A program made the position numbers and the translations under genes. A DNA stretch of 64,000 bases from Hemerocallis citrina (Eukaryota > Streptophyta > Magnoliopsida > Asparagales > Asphodelaceae), in contig CM030363.1 in the NCBI GenBank assembly GCA_017893485.1, forward strand, positions 177,353,744 to 177,417,743, given 5' to 3'. Positions within the stretch are counted from its first letter, which is position 1, and every line of letters starts with the position of its first letter. This document shows, one piece after another, positions 36,331 through 48,374 of this stretch. The notes beneath the pieces are model-generated. The model had not been told where the DNA came from. It was given only the letters and a program-made list of their open reading frames with translations, and ran no database searches.

Positions 36331-37441
36331 GGTACACGCTCATCGAAGGGGTCATGTATAAACATTCTTACACTCAAGTGGATGGCAGACCCTACTTGAG
36401 ATGCCTCTCCCCCGAGGAAGCCTAGTATGCCTCTAAAGGAGGTCCATGAAGGGATGTGTGGTGCTCATTTGGGAGCAAGGTCCCTCGCCCGCAAAATCCT
36501 AAATTATGGATACTTTTGGCCCACACTCCTCAGCGACGTTGAACAGCATGTTCTTCAATGCGTCCCCTGCCAAAAGTTCTCAACAATCCGCCACTTACCA
36601 CAAGCCCAACTTTCCTCATTATCCAGTCCAACCCCTTTTGCAATGTAGGGAATGGACTTGCTCGGGTCTTTCCCTCCAGTGCCGGGCCAGCTGAAGTTCC
36701 TTTTTGTTGCGATCAACTACTTCTCTAAATAGATCGAAGCCAAGCCTCTAGCGACGATCACAAAGAACAGAGTCCAGCATTTCTTTTGGAAGAACGTTGT
36801 CTGCCGATTCAGTGTACCTCGAATCTTGGTAACGGACAATGGGACCCAATTTACAGGAGCAGGCTTTCGCAATTTTTGTACAGACCTTGCTATCCAGCAA
36901 CGATTCTCCTCGATCTCCCACCCGCAATCCAATGGTCAAGCAGAGAACGCCAATCGAAAAATTCTCTCTGGCCTGAAAAAGAGACTGGACAAGTCTGGTA
37001 AGGGTTTATGGGTTGAACAGCTCCCCAATTTACTCTGGAGCTATTGCACTACTAAGAGACCCCCACAGGAGAATCTTCCTTCAACCTTACTTACTGCTCC
37101 GAAGCCGTCATCCCACTAGAAGTCGGTCTACCTTTGCCTCATTTGATTGTCTACAATGAAGAGCAAAATGCGAACGAGCTTCACGGCAACTTGGACCTCA
37201 TCGATGAGATTCGCGAGAGTCCTCCATCCGACAAGAAATTTATCGACGTAGGATTGAGCAATCCCACAACAAGAGAGTCTGCCCTACTGATCTCAAAGAA
37301 GGAAATTTGGTGCATAGAAAGATATCAATTTCTTTTCCAAGCAAGAAAGGCAAGCTAGCACCTAACTGGGAAGGATCGTATATGGTCTCCAAGTTGTCAG
37401 ACCTGACACTTATCAACTTGAAGACCCGGGGGGCAAGAGGG
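36330..37441 (+). pseudogene. pol: Integrase of the Tat-like pol (continues at 44254)
   Basis: HHCC zinc domain at about 36440-36590 (HEGMCGAHLGARSLARK, QCVPCQKF), then the catalytic core: GMDLLGSFP (first Asp, about 36650), VTDNGTQFTG (second Asp, about 36829) and QSNGQAENANRK (Glu, about 36930). Stops and frameshifts occur near 36327, 36424, 36646, 36729 and 37060. The C-terminal domain is interrupted at 37441 by the Athila-like element and resumes at 44254. Confidence 0.85.
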
Positions 37442-39030
37442 TGTTGTGCTATCTAGATGATCTAAACTAGACACAAATTAAAAACCTCGCAAGTGTACGA
37501 ATCGTTTATAGAAGCGTAGTGGCAAGTAAGGGTCAATCCCACAGAGATTGTAGTACTTAACTCACTAATCAATAAACAACATAAAATACAAACCATAAGT
37601 TTTGTTCTAAAAGTCTGATTGAAAGGAAGTAAAAGAGATAAAAATCTAACTTAAGTAGCATCATAAATTGAGTCACAAATATCTATTTAAAGTAGTTGGG
37701 CATTGATTTCCACCTATAGTCAATAATGCTAAGTGTATACTACTCCAATTACTCACGTTTGTTCCTCTAAGGGCATGGTATCTACTCCTTAAAGTTAATG
37801 TTTCCCTAGGCCAAGAATTAGGCATGGTATCTACTCTAATTTGTTTCTTCCCTTAAGTATTTAGCATGGTATCTACTAAGTTGCACTTAAAGGAAACATA
37901 AGAACAATGGAAACGAACAAACACTTGAAGTTCTAGAAATTTGTATCAGATCTAGATCCTTCAAGTTGATTAAACCAAGAATCTCTAAAGATTCCCTTGT
38001 TACAAGATATGAACACGAGATACGGGTCGTCTCAATATGCTCATATAACAGATTCAGATCTATACTGCACAAACTTGATAATCTCAGATTCTGTACATCA
38101 GTCGACTTGCTGTCACCTCAGTCGACTGCCCTTAGAATTCTGAACAAGTTTGATTATTATAAATCTATTCCAATTCACTCAGGTTTAATCAATAAGTAAT
38201 AGAGTAGTATTCAGAAGAATATAAGCATTACATAACTACGGTTTCAATCTACCCAACTATGAAATTAGTTCCACATAATAATACTTTTATTGATTGATAA
38301 AATAGAATTCATGACTACAATAGAAATAAGACTCAAAGGAAGAACAGAAGAACACTGATTTGTATGGTGTTGAAATTGAGCCCAATCAGCAGTCGACTTG
38401 TTCTCCTTCTTGATGCTTGCTGTCGACGGTAAGTCCTTGTTGATGGATCCGGCCTCCCCTTTCTCAATGCCTTTTAGTTGATATTTATGGAACACGGCTA
38501 GAGAATTAGGGTTTGCACTTTTCTTTTATAGAAAGGTCCTCCTCTTTTTATTTAATTCCTCCCTTATTTGATCTGCGTTTTATATCTTTCTCTTTTCTTC
38601 TTTCCTTCCTTTTCTGCAAAGTTCCTGATTTCTTATCTTTTAACGCATAAGTCTGAGTCCACCTTCTTAATTAATGACGAGTTGTTACATGCAAACGATC
38701 TGGGTTTGGATGAGGATGCATCTTCATATGTTCTTATCTTCTGACTCCGCCGACGACCAGTCGACTGTCTTGGGAAGCAGTCGACTGTGCCGAGCCCCAT
38801 CAAACTCTCTGTTCAGTCGCCTGTTAGAAGAATCAGTCGACTGATCTCTGCTTTTCCCTGTATATCATCCTCTCAGTCTGTATTAGTCTGGAATCTGCTT
38901 CATTTTGCTGCTTTTGGTTGTTTCCTATGGAAAAGAAGAAAAGAAGAGTAAAATACCACATATAAAGCATTTAAATGTCTAATTGCCCTAAGATTATTGT
39001 TCCTAAATGTGAATATTATTGAGTCCATCA
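37442..39030 (-). repeat. 3' LTR (left) of the Athila-like element
   Basis: 1,589 bp with TG...CA ends. It contains seven copies or near-copies of CAGTCGACTG. Small open frames at 37887-38495 also occur in the other LTR and are not genes. Confidence 0.93.
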
Positions 39031-40159
39031 AATACCCCCAAACTTAGCTTTTGCTTGTCCTCAAGCAAAAAGTGAAATTATGAACAAGGGGAAAATAATA
39101 CCCATCACACCAAAAATTCTCATTATGCAAGCATCAAAATTTTGCAATCAAAATTATAAACAATTTGCAAGTAAAGTAAAAACAAGTATACCCACTTTCT
39201 CTAGTGCAATTGTCTGTTCATAACTCCAAACTCAACCACACTTGCCATGCAATTAATTATAGTTATAGTATGTGTTGCCGCTAAATTTGGTGTGGGGGCA
39301 AACAGATAGAACTTGTGGATTCTTAGGGAAACTGAATAGAAAACCTGTGTACCTGTTCCGTCGGGCCTCGATCGTCGTTCTTGCCGTGCACCTGCAAAAA
39401 GTGCGAGACACCGGGGTTGTTCCCGGCGACGCACCCTCCGACGCTCAAGTCAGTAATCTAGAAGACTATGAAAGAGCGCAAAAACTGGAGGAAGATTGAT
39501 TACCTCTTAATGGAGATGGATGGGGGGTATTTATAGGCGTCTCAGGGAACAGATTAGGCATGTAATTCCTGTGTATACAGATAAGGAATGTGATCCCTAA
39601 TTCCCAGTGAAAGGATAGATATGAATCAGGGCCGTTGATTAATATTAATCAGAAACCCTAATTCTATCCCTTCTGGACCGGGTTTGCTGCGGGTTCAAAC
39701 CCGCACCCAGTTGAGGTGGATCCGTTTGCGGGTAAGTGGGTCTTCGGGGAAGACAACCAGTACCCGCTTCAGACCCGTCGATGGGTGAAATTACCGTTTT
39801 ACCCATGAGCTTCAAGATTCGTGCCCCATCTGGACGGTTCCGATTTAACCCCATTTTTAGCCATATCAGTATGCATCTACCCAATCTGTGATTATCCCTT
39901 TTCTCTACTACAAACCGAGTAGCAACTAGAGTTTTTTTTTTTTTTTTTTTTTTTTAGTCTCTTCTCTAAGTTGTCACTTGCCTTTTGATGCGAGTGCAAG
40001 ACATTTGTGATGAATCCACCCGGTTACTCAACAAGTCACAAACTTTAAGTGCTTTGCATACTCATATTTCAAGTTGCCGTTTGACATAAAGGTAAACATT
40101 GGTGATGAATACCCCTAGTTACTAAGAAACTCAATACATTGGAGTAGATTGACTTTATT

Positions 40160-40190
<31 letters not shown>

Positions 40191-40599
40191 TCTATTTACT
40201 TAAACTCTGTTTAGGACTAGATCAAAGGGAATAATCACTAGAAAAAGCATCACATTTGTTTTTTATGTATAATCGCATGACTCATATAATTTTGTAAGGA
40301 ATTATGAACTCAACAATCCTAAAGTAAATAAGTATACTTACTCTTACTTTATAAGAAATTGTTTATCTAAAAAAAATCAAAGGACTCCAAATGTAAACAA
40401 CTACCCCCAAACTTAGATGGAACATTGTCCTCAATGTTCGCATAAAACTTAAAATATAGGCATGTGTTACCAACTAGTTTGAAGGAAAGAAAATAATGTA
40501 AAGAAGTAAATAAATGATTAAAGAAATAAATAACTAGAGAGTGTAAGTACTCCCCTGAAAAATTGGGTTGCCTCCCAATAAGCGCTGTGTTTTCTGTCT
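39031..40599. other. Non-coding internal region of the Athila-like element
   Basis: AT-rich, with the polypurine tract at its left edge, a 22-nt T run (about 39935-39956), a (TA)13 at 40161-40186 and the solo LTR below. No gene. Confidence 0.7.
39273..39868 (-). mobile_element. Solo LTR of a Tat-type element inside the Athila-like element
   Basis: 596 bp with perfect GTATG duplications (39268-39272, 39869-39873). On the minus strand it opens TGATATGGCTAAAAATGG and closes GCGGCAACA, clearly related to the 31073 and 55049 LTRs but of a different subfamily. A TATA-like tataaata lies at 39528-39535. It entered after the Athila-like element was in place. Confidence 0.9.
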
Positions 40600-40822
40600 T
40601 CAGCTAGACTCGATGAGTTGTGCAGTGTATTGAATGGCTCGCGGCTCACAACTCATCTTATTATAAGGTTTCTCCCTCTGCCCATTCACCTTGAACGTTT
40701 GATTATTCGCCAACGCTCCATGTGGGGGAAACCTTTGCAACAATTTATGGACCGTACCATCTTGACATCAGTTTATCAGCAATGGTCCATCTTAATGCAC
40801 CATTGTGCTCTTGAAAGACTCC
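40600..40822 (-). pseudogene. Integrase C-terminal remnant of the Athila-like element
   Basis: Read on the minus strand, a NNQTFKVNGQREKPY stretch (about 40680-40730) matches the very end of Athila pol. It lies almost directly downstream of the linker remnant at the end of gag, so one large internal deletion removed RT to integrase core. Confidence 0.6.
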
Positions 40823-42460
40823 CTACAGCTTCTCTTCTTCCTGCATCCTTAGGTTAGCAACTGTCACAGGTAATGTCTGGTTTTCTCCCAAGTATTCATA
40901 CTTCAGGTGTTCATGTAGTGGCTTCAGCTCCATGTCTGGGGTCCTGGTAGCAGTCGACTGGCTCCATGCACCAGTCGACTGGTCTGGGGAAACACAAATG
41001 TTATCAGACACAAAATTTTCAAATGCAGGTGCAAGCTTACCTGAATATGATTTTTCATTTCCAAGGGTAGGTATTTTCTCTGCACTCCTCCAATCATCAT
41101 GTTCCTGTTCAACTTGAGATAGTTTAAGAGGGTGTGTAATTGTTGCTTGCGATGGATCAACACCATGTTCCTGAAATGTTTGGTCAAAAATTTCCTGATC
41201 ATCGTGTTGTGCATCAAACATTTTAAACTCAATATCGTCCTCTAGTGTTGTCACCAATTGGAGCTGTTCTTGTCCTCTAGGGTTTGGTATGGTTTGTGAA
41301 GGGAGTTCTCCTGCCTTTCTTTCACTTAATTCCTTATCAATTTGACCAATTTGCATTTCTAATTTTTGAATGGCCTGCCCTTGCTGGTTGCCTGTTTCAT
41401 GTTGCTGTTGGAGTAATTGAAGAATAGTGGTTTCGAAATCCAACTTCTTCTGTTCTTGTGCTGGCCTATCATACCCATTCCCAATCTGGAGTTGCTGCAT
41501 ATGCCCTGGTGTGAATTGATTGCCTTGATGGTTTTGCCACCCTGGGTTATACGTGTTTGAAACAAAATTGTTCTGGGGCGGGTACATTGCGTACTCCTGA
41601 TCTGTGAAAGAAGACATGGGACATGTATTAGTTGTATGATCAGAATGAGAACAAATTGCACAAATTTCTTTTGGTTGGTTTTCCACGCCACCCAATGTTG
41701 AAATTGTATTCACAAGCATATCAATCTTTTTGTTCATAATTTCCATTTCTAATTGCATGCTATCATTGCTAGAAATTTCGTAGACTCCCTGTTTTTTCGA
41801 AATGTCTCTCCTTGTTGAGAATTGTTGTGAGTTCTCGCTGAGTTCTTCAAATAGTTCGATGGCCTCCTCACCACTCTTTCTCATCAAGATTCCATTGCAA
41901 GCTGATTCTACAATTGCTCTGTTAGTGTCATTTAAACCCTTATAAAATGCTTGTACCTGATCATCCTTGGGAATGTTGTGCGTAGGACACTTGAGAAGCT
42001 TGTTCTTGAAGTCCTTCCATGCCTCGAAGAATAAATCGCCATCTTTTTGTTGGAAGAGTAGAATTTTCCTTTTTAGTTGTCTAGTTTTCTGAGCTGGAAA
42101 GAACTCTTTCAAGAACTTTGTTGCCAATTGCTCCCATGACTGAATTGATCCTGGTTCCAAAGAATTATACCACAATTTAGCATTAAGTTTTAAAGAAAAT
42201 GGAAACAAGATTAACCTGATTTGTTCAGGGGTAAGCCCTTGGACGCTTTGTGTTCTGCAAAGATTAAAGAAATCTTGGAGATATAGATGCGGATCCTCGT
42301 CTAGTCTGCCACTGAAGTGGGGAACCATGCTAAGTAATTGAGGTGATAGGTGCATATTCCCTGTGACTTTAGGTTGAAAAGCTATGCAAGACGGTTGCTC
42401 AATATTCTTTGGAATGAATTTGTCTTGCATTGGTACTCGATTTAATACATTCTCACCCAT
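40823..42460 (-). CDS. gag: Athila-like Gag fused to a pol linker remnant
   Basis: Open for 545 codons from the ATG at 42460 (MGENVLNRV); the frame extends further up without a better start. The capsid-type domain reads PHFSGRLDEDPHLYLQDF, LILFPFSLKLNAKLWYNSL, SWEQLATKFLKEFFPAQK and later ALYKGL-like FYKGLNDTNRAIV. A knuckle-like CAICSHSDHTTNTCP follows, then Gln-rich sequence. The last 40 residues (ELKPLHEHLKYEYLGENQTL) match the linker that in Athila pol comes just before RT. Protease and RT are therefore deleted and the frame stops soon after. The intact frame suggests recent origin or selection on Gag. It would form particles that package element RNA, relying on Pol from another element. 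Confidence 0.85.
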   Translation of the reverse strand: MGENVLNRVPMQDKFIPKNIEQPSCIAFQPKVTGNMHLSPQLLSMVPHFSGRLDEDPHLYLQDFFNLCRTQSVQGLTPEQIRLILFPFSLKLNAKLWYNSLEPGSIQSWEQLATKFLKEFFPAQKTRQLKRKILLFQQKDGDLFFEAWKDFKNKLLKCPTHNIPKDDQVQAFYKGLNDTNRAIVESACNGILMRKSGEEAIELFEELSENSQQFSTRRDISKKQGVYEISSNDSMQLEMEIMNKKIDMLVNTISTLGGVENQPKEICAICSHSDHTTNTCPMSSFTDQEYAMYPPQNNFVSNTYNPGWQNHQGNQFTPGHMQQLQIGNGYDRPAQEQKKLDFETTILQLLQQQHETGNQQGQAIQKLEMQIGQIDKELSERKAGELPSQTIPNPRGQEQLQLVTTLEDDIEFKMFDAQHDDQEIFDQTFQEHGVDPSQATITHPLKLSQVEQEHDDWRSAEKIPTLGNEKSYSGKLAPAFENFVSDNICVSPDQSTGAWSQSTATRTPDMELKPLHEHLKYEYLGENQTLPVTVANLRMQEEEKL

Positions 42461-42634
42461 TGTTGCTTTTGGAAATATTCGCTGTACAGTCGACTGATCT
42501 GTGGAGGCAGTCGACTGGTCTGAACCTGTCTGTGCAGAGAGTAAAAAGAAAATTACAGGAAAAGGAAACGAAGAAATAAAGTAAAAAAAAAAGAAAAAGA
42601 ATTTTACTGATTTGTAAGTTAAAATACTAAACAA

Positions 42635-42652
42635 TCCCCGGCAGCGGCGCCA
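42635..42652 (-). promoter_or_regulatory. Primer binding site of the Athila-like element
   Basis: Minus strand reads TGGCGCCGCTGCCGGGGA, six bases from the LTR. This is the tRNA-Asp-type site typical of Athila elements. Confidence 0.85.
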
Positions 42653-42658
42653 AAAACT

Positions 42659-44248
42659 TGTTGTGCTATCTAGATGATCTAAACTAGACACAAATTAAAA
42701 ACCTCGTAAGTGTACGAATCGTTTATAGAAGCGTAGTGGCAAGTAAGGGTCGATCCCACAGAGATTGTAGTACTTAACTCACTAATCAATAAAACAACAT
42801 AAAATGCAAACCATAAGTTTTGTTCTAAAAGTCTGATTGAAAGGAAGTAAAAGAGATAAAAATCTAACTTAAGTAGCATCATAAATTGAGTCACAAATAT
42901 CTATTTAAAGTAGTTGGGCATTGATTTCCACCTATAGTCAATAATGCTAAGTGTATACTACTCCAATTACTCACGTTTGTTCCTCTAAGGGCATGGTATC
43001 TACTCCTTAAAGTTAATGTTTCCCTAGGCCAAGAATTAGGCATGGTATCTACTCTAATTTGTTTCTTCCCTTAAGTATTTAGCATGGTATCTACTAAGTT
43101 GCACTTAAAGGAAACATAAGAACAATGGAAACGAACAAACACTTGAAGTTCTAGAAATTTGTATCAGATCTAGATCCTTCAAGTTGATTAAACCAAGAAT
43201 CTCTAAAGATTCCCTTGTTACAAGATATGAACACGAGATACGGGTCGTCTCAATATGCTCATATAACAGATTCAGATCTATACTGCACAAACTTGATAAT
43301 CTCAGATTCTGTACATCAGTCGACTTGCTGTCACCTCAGTCGACTGCCCTTAGAATTCTGAACAAGTTTGATTATTATAAATCTATTCCAATTCACTCAG
43401 GTTTAATCAATAAGTAATAGAGTAGTATTCAGAAGAATATAAGCATTACATAACTACGGTTTCAATCTACCCAACTATGAAATTAGTTCCACATAATAAT
43501 ACTTTTATTGATTGATAAAATAGAATTCATGACTACAATAGAAATAAGACTCAAAGGAAGAACAGAAGAACACTGATTTGTATGGTGTTGAAATTGAGCC
43601 CAATCAGCAGTCGACTTGTTCTCCTTCTTGATGCTTGCTGTCGACGGTAAGTCCTTGTTGATGGATCCGGCCTCCCCTTTCTCAATGCCTCTTAGTTGAT
43701 ATTTATAGAACACGGCTAGAGAATTAGGGTTTGCACTTTTCTTTTATAGAAAGGTCATCTTCTTTTTATTTAATTCCTCCCTTATTTGATCTGCGTTTTA
43801 TATCTTTCTCTTTTCTTCTTTCCTTCCTTTTCTGCAAAGTTCCTGATTTCTTATCTTTTAACGCATAAGTCTGAGTCCACCTTCTTAATTAATGACGAGT
43901 TGTTACATGCAGACGACCTGGGTTTGGATGAGGATGCATCTTCATATGTTCTTATCTTCTGACTCCGCCGACGACCAGTCGACTGTCTTGGGAAGCAGTC
44001 GACTGTGCCGAGCCCCATCAAACTCTCTGTTCAGTCGCCTGTTAGAAGAATCAGTCGACTGATCTCTGCTTTTCCCTGTATATCATCCTCTCAGTCTGTA
44101 TTAGTCTGGAATCTGCTTCATTTTGCTGCTTTTGGTTGTTTCCTATGGAAAAGAAGAAAAGAAGGGTAAAATACCACATATAAAGCATTTAAATGTCTAA
44201 TTGCCCTAAGATTATTGCTCCTAAATGTGAATATTATTGAGTCCATCA
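42659..44248 (-). repeat. 5' LTR (right) of the Athila-like element
   Basis: 1,590 bp, nearly identical to 37442-39030. It precedes the primer site on the minus strand. Confidence 0.93.
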
Positions 44249-44253
44249 GAGGG

Positions 44254-44305
44254 TGCCAAGGACATGGAATGCAGGACACTTGTTGAAGTACCAAGAGGGT
44301 GTTTG
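44254..44305 (+). pseudogene. pol: End of the Tat-like pol
   Basis: Continues the integrase tail after the GAGGG duplication: PRTWNAGHLLKYQEG then a stop. The family usually ends with a similar PRPWNAEHLKKYY-type sequence. Confidence 0.8.
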
Positions 44306-44519
44306 AATACCGCTCCAAGCAACTTCAACTCCCAGAGCGTTATTAAAGCAATTCTAATATTGTTTCTTTTTATTCAGTTAATTTTTATGAAGTGTAATAA
44401 AGGCTTGCAACTCAGAAGCAGCCACTCAGTCATCTTTGATAAAAGCAATTTACTTCCTGGGAATTCTCTTTCCTAAATGTCCTAGTTGTCTTACCTTGAA
44501 ACATACAAAAATATCTCTT
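44306..44519 (+). other. Non-coding DNA between the Tat-like pol stop and its tandem repeats
   Basis: No coding signal or repeat recognised. Confidence 0.5.
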
Positions 44520-45213
44520 AAACAACAAGTTCGGAGTCCAACACTTGGTTCGATGCCACTTTAGCTACTTGTAAACGAGTGAGTATAAAGTAGCTCACCA
44601 TTCAGAATTGCTCCCACAACTGTTGAAACTCTCTTAACGACAAGTTCGGAGTCCAACACTTGGTTCAATGCCACTTAAGCTACTTGCGAACGAGCAAGTA
44701 CAAAGTGGCTCACCATTCGGAATTGCTCCCACAACTGTTGAAACTTTCTTAAAAAAAATTTCGGAGACCAACACTTGGTTCGATACCACTTTAGCTACTT
44801 GCGAATGAGCAAGTACAAAGTAGCACACCATTCAAAATTGCTTCCACAACTATTGAAACACTCTTAAATGACAAGTTCGGAGTCTAACATTTGGTTCGAT
44901 GCCGCTTTAGCTACTTGCGAACGAGCGAGTACAAAGTACCTCACCATTCGGAATTGCTCCCACAACTGTTGAAACTCTCTTAACGACAAGTTCGGAGTCC
45001 AATACTTGGTTCGATGCCACTTTAGCTACTTGCGAATGAGAAAGTACAAAGTAGCACACCATTCAGAGTTGCTCCCACAAATATTGAAACACTCTTAAAT
45101 GACAAGTTCGGAGTTCAACACTTCGTTCGATGCCGCTTTAGCTACTTACGAACGTGCGAGTGCAAAGTAGCTCACCATTCGAAATTGCTCCTACAACTGT
45201 TGGAAACTCTTGC
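44520..45213 (+). repeat. Tandem array, six units of about 115-117 bp
   Basis: The word ttcggag recurs at 44530, 44645, 44760, 44876, 44991 and 45107. Units share cttggttcgatgcca, tttagctacttgcgaa and gaattgctcccacaact. It lies between pol and the antisense gene. Tandem repeats in this position are common in Tat-lineage elements and can seed satellites. Confidence 0.9.
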
Positions 45214-45446
45214 GAACATTAGCAAAACACAAATTCTTAAAAGAAGCTTGTCACAATATCAACAGATGCGATATATTATTCCATCAAAATTGGAGATACA
45301 ACTCCTATTCAAAGGTTAAAGGCTTATACAAAACAAAGACTACAAGATTACAAAATTCCGCCCTAGCTCCTTCTAGGGAGTGGGATGCTCTTATTAAGCG
45401 ACACGCGAGGACGGCGAGCGCTGTGTCGCTCTCGCCTCGGTTCCAC
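45214..45446. other. Short spacer before the 3' end of the antisense gene
   Basis: No coding signal. It probably contains the antisense transcript's 3' end. Confidence 0.4.
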
Positions 45447-48374
45447 CTAAGTCTCTAAGCTAGCGAGCCGAGTCGCGTCGTCGGCACCCAAGAGTCTAAT
45501 GGTTGCCCCGACAGATGCCCCACTCGACGAGCCGGCCACTCCATTTTGTGCATCACCTGGATTCCGCAAAATAGGAGGAAAACGAAGTGCTAACTCATGG
45601 AACGACCTTTCTTGAGCATACTCACACTGAGGACAGGAAGTGCTTCTGACATTGCTCCCCTCAGAAAGCTCGTCAGATGAAGGTTCTCCGCCTCTAGCTC
45701 GATGACCCGCTCTTTCAGTGAGTCGTCCGTCACTCTGATCTTCAAGTGAGGAAATCATCCCGAACTACCCCCTCGCGAGACCTCAGAGATAGCACCATGT
45801 TCTTTAATTCGTCTCTCTCGGATCTCACCTCGAATAAAGAGTGACAAAGGAACTTGAGTCTCAAGCCTTGGCTGACGGCCATCAAGGTGCAAGACTCCTC
45901 GCCTTCGGGTGGCACTTCATGAATCCCCTCCTCAAGGCACCTCATCTCGATGTCTCAACGAGCCAGGGTCACCCTCAAATGACCCACCTCCCGCTATGCT
46001 CTATAAAGCATCTTTCGAGACCGAGCTAGCCCCAACTTGATGATGCCTAGCTCAGAGCGGAGACTTGGCACCTCGCTATCCTGGAAAAGTCAACGAAAGA
46101 GAAATGTAAATCTCTTAAGTCGAGACAAATCTAAAAAAATGGTTCTATATTCAACTAGGGCTACAAGATAGTTCTATGGTTGAGTAAAAGCCACGAGTCA
46201 TATTGCAACACAACGAGTTTTTCATTACTGAAGTAGAGATATAAAAGCAGTGGCCAGTCCGCTATTAGGCATTGCTGCAACCGAATCCAAAAAGGAATCT
46301 ATGACAACAAATGAAAGAAAAGAAACTACGAAGGAGGTCAGGTGTCCACCTCGGTGGATGGCCCACAAGGGGTGTTAGCTCACAGCCGCTCCCCTCAGTC
46401 GCCTCCGGCACTGTCACTATAGCCGTCTGGGAAATCCGCCACATCGTTTTCCTCTTCCTCTTTCTCTTCCTCTTCCTCCTCATCATCTACCTCCTCTCCT
46501 CCCTCACCATCTACCTCCTCTCCCTCCTCATCGGGGAAAAAATAATACCCTGAGTGATCGAAGTCGGGAACACGCTCGCCAACATCGTCCAAGGGCTTGG
46601 AATATGCTTTCCGCATATTCTTCTCCATGTACCCAACGACCTTCTTCTTCGCCGCGGCCTCGGCCTCTCGCACAGTAGCATCCTTCTCCCTATCAACTTT
46701 CTCTCTCTCTGTTGCCCTCTCCCGAGCAACCTCCTCCCTCTCCAAAGCGGCACTCTCATTTGCCTTAGCCAGTGTCGCCTCCAGCAGAGTTATCTGAGCG
46801 GCATGAGACTCTGCTAAGAGGGTGGCTGCTTCAGACTCCTTCTTGGCCCTCGACCACTCAACCTTCTCTCAATCTTGCACGGCCATCAACTCCTTCTCCT
46901 GCTCTGCCACTTGCCTCAGCAGGTGACTAAAGTGGCAGATTGCTTGCGAGAGAGCAAAAAAAGAAGTTAGCGCAGATGATCGTAGATGACTGAAAGAAAA
47001 TTGAAAAATAAGGCCTACGCCAAAACAAGAACATCAAAAACTTACTATCAACTACGCCTTTGCAATCTCCAAGGTCGAGTCTCCCACAGTCCCGTGCTCC
47101 ATTGAGGCCTTGTCCTTCGGCGTGGCCAAGAGACAAACAGCGTCCATGCAGCTCGCCGAGTCCCCGAGGAAGCCATCATGCCTCCGCACTTGCCAATCGG
47201 GGACGGAGATTCTCTTCATCTCGTCGGTCAAGATCGTCTCGGCCACCGCTGTAAGAGGAGGAGCTTCAAGCATTGCCGAAAGAGGGAGATCTCTCTCCGA
47301 GGGGACAGTCCAAATAATAGGCATGGACTCTAAATCCACGATGGGAGTGGCACTGCCCTCACTTCTTGTCACCTTCGACGGCCGAACGACTGTCCGCTTC
47401 CTTTTCCTCTCATCGGCTCACCTACCACTCAGGCCTGAATGCTTATTCATGATGTTGTCAAAATCCATGCCTACGCCTCCTGCAAGTAGATGATTATAAG
47501 TGTTAGAAAATTTGAAGAACTCATGCGAACTAAGGAATAATGAAACATAAAGAAAATTCATACTAGGCTTCATCAGGCTAAGACCCCCCCCTAAGAGACT
47601 CTCCTTTGAGATATCTCTCCAGTGCAACGTGGGTCAATCCAAAAGAATTCTGACCATCCTATCTTCTTGGGGCATAGAGACGGCTCCGCCTTCGCCCTCC
47701 TCAGCATGTCTTCCCTCCAAACTGTTGGGATGTCCCACGGCTCCTTACTCTAAATCAAAAAATACTTATCCCTCCAAGACTTCACTGAGTCAGGGTTGTC
47801 GACCAACTTGACGCCTTTCCGAGCAGTAAGATAGAATCGGTACTCCGTCCGCGTCTTCTGATGAATCTTATACAACATAAGCAGAACATTGAGACGAGGC
47901 TCGATTCTCGCTACCTGGAAGTGAAGCACGAACCCCGTAATGTGCCTCCAAATGTTCGGCATAAGTTGGATCGGACCAATACCGTACCATCGCAACACTT
48001 CTCTTACGAACGGATGAAGAGGGAGGCGAAGCCCCGCGTGAAAAGTGTCGAAGGAAAATATGCATAAATTAGGGGAGAAAGGAGAGCAAGATCTAACCTC
48101 AGGGCCAGGAAGGATGAGGTCGAACTCCAGAGGAATCATGTAGCACCTCCTAATAGTGCGCAGGTCTGCCTCCGTAAGTATGGTGACAACATAGTTCGCC
48201 TCGGAGCGCTCTCGGGGCTCGTTCTCCTCATAGAACCGACTCATGCCAAGCTCGACATGCCTCAATTCTTCGGCACTATATTGGTGAGCCCCTCCCAAAT
48301 GAGATTCGGCGATTGAATGCCTTCCGAACTCCCCCATTCTCCGATATCTCTCCACAACTGTCTCCACCACCAGC

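Larger units (their letters stand above)
37442..44248 (-). mobile_element. Athila-like, gag-only LTR retrotransposon nested in the Tat integrase
   Basis: 6,807 bp with identical GAGGG duplications (37437-37441, 44249-44253). LTRs are 37442-39030 and 42659-44248 and differ at only about a dozen positions in 1,590. On the minus strand the order is 5' LTR (right), primer site, gag, remnant of pol, polypurine tract (about 39031-39048), 3' LTR (left). The internal region is only 3.6 kb because RT, RNase H and most of the integrase are gone. Such deleted elements can move only with enzymes from relatives. It is the youngest datable insertion here. Confidence 0.93.

Noticed and set aside
37887..38495. 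Three small frames repeated at 43105-43713
   Set aside because: They repeat only because both are LTR copies of the Athila-like element; no domains.
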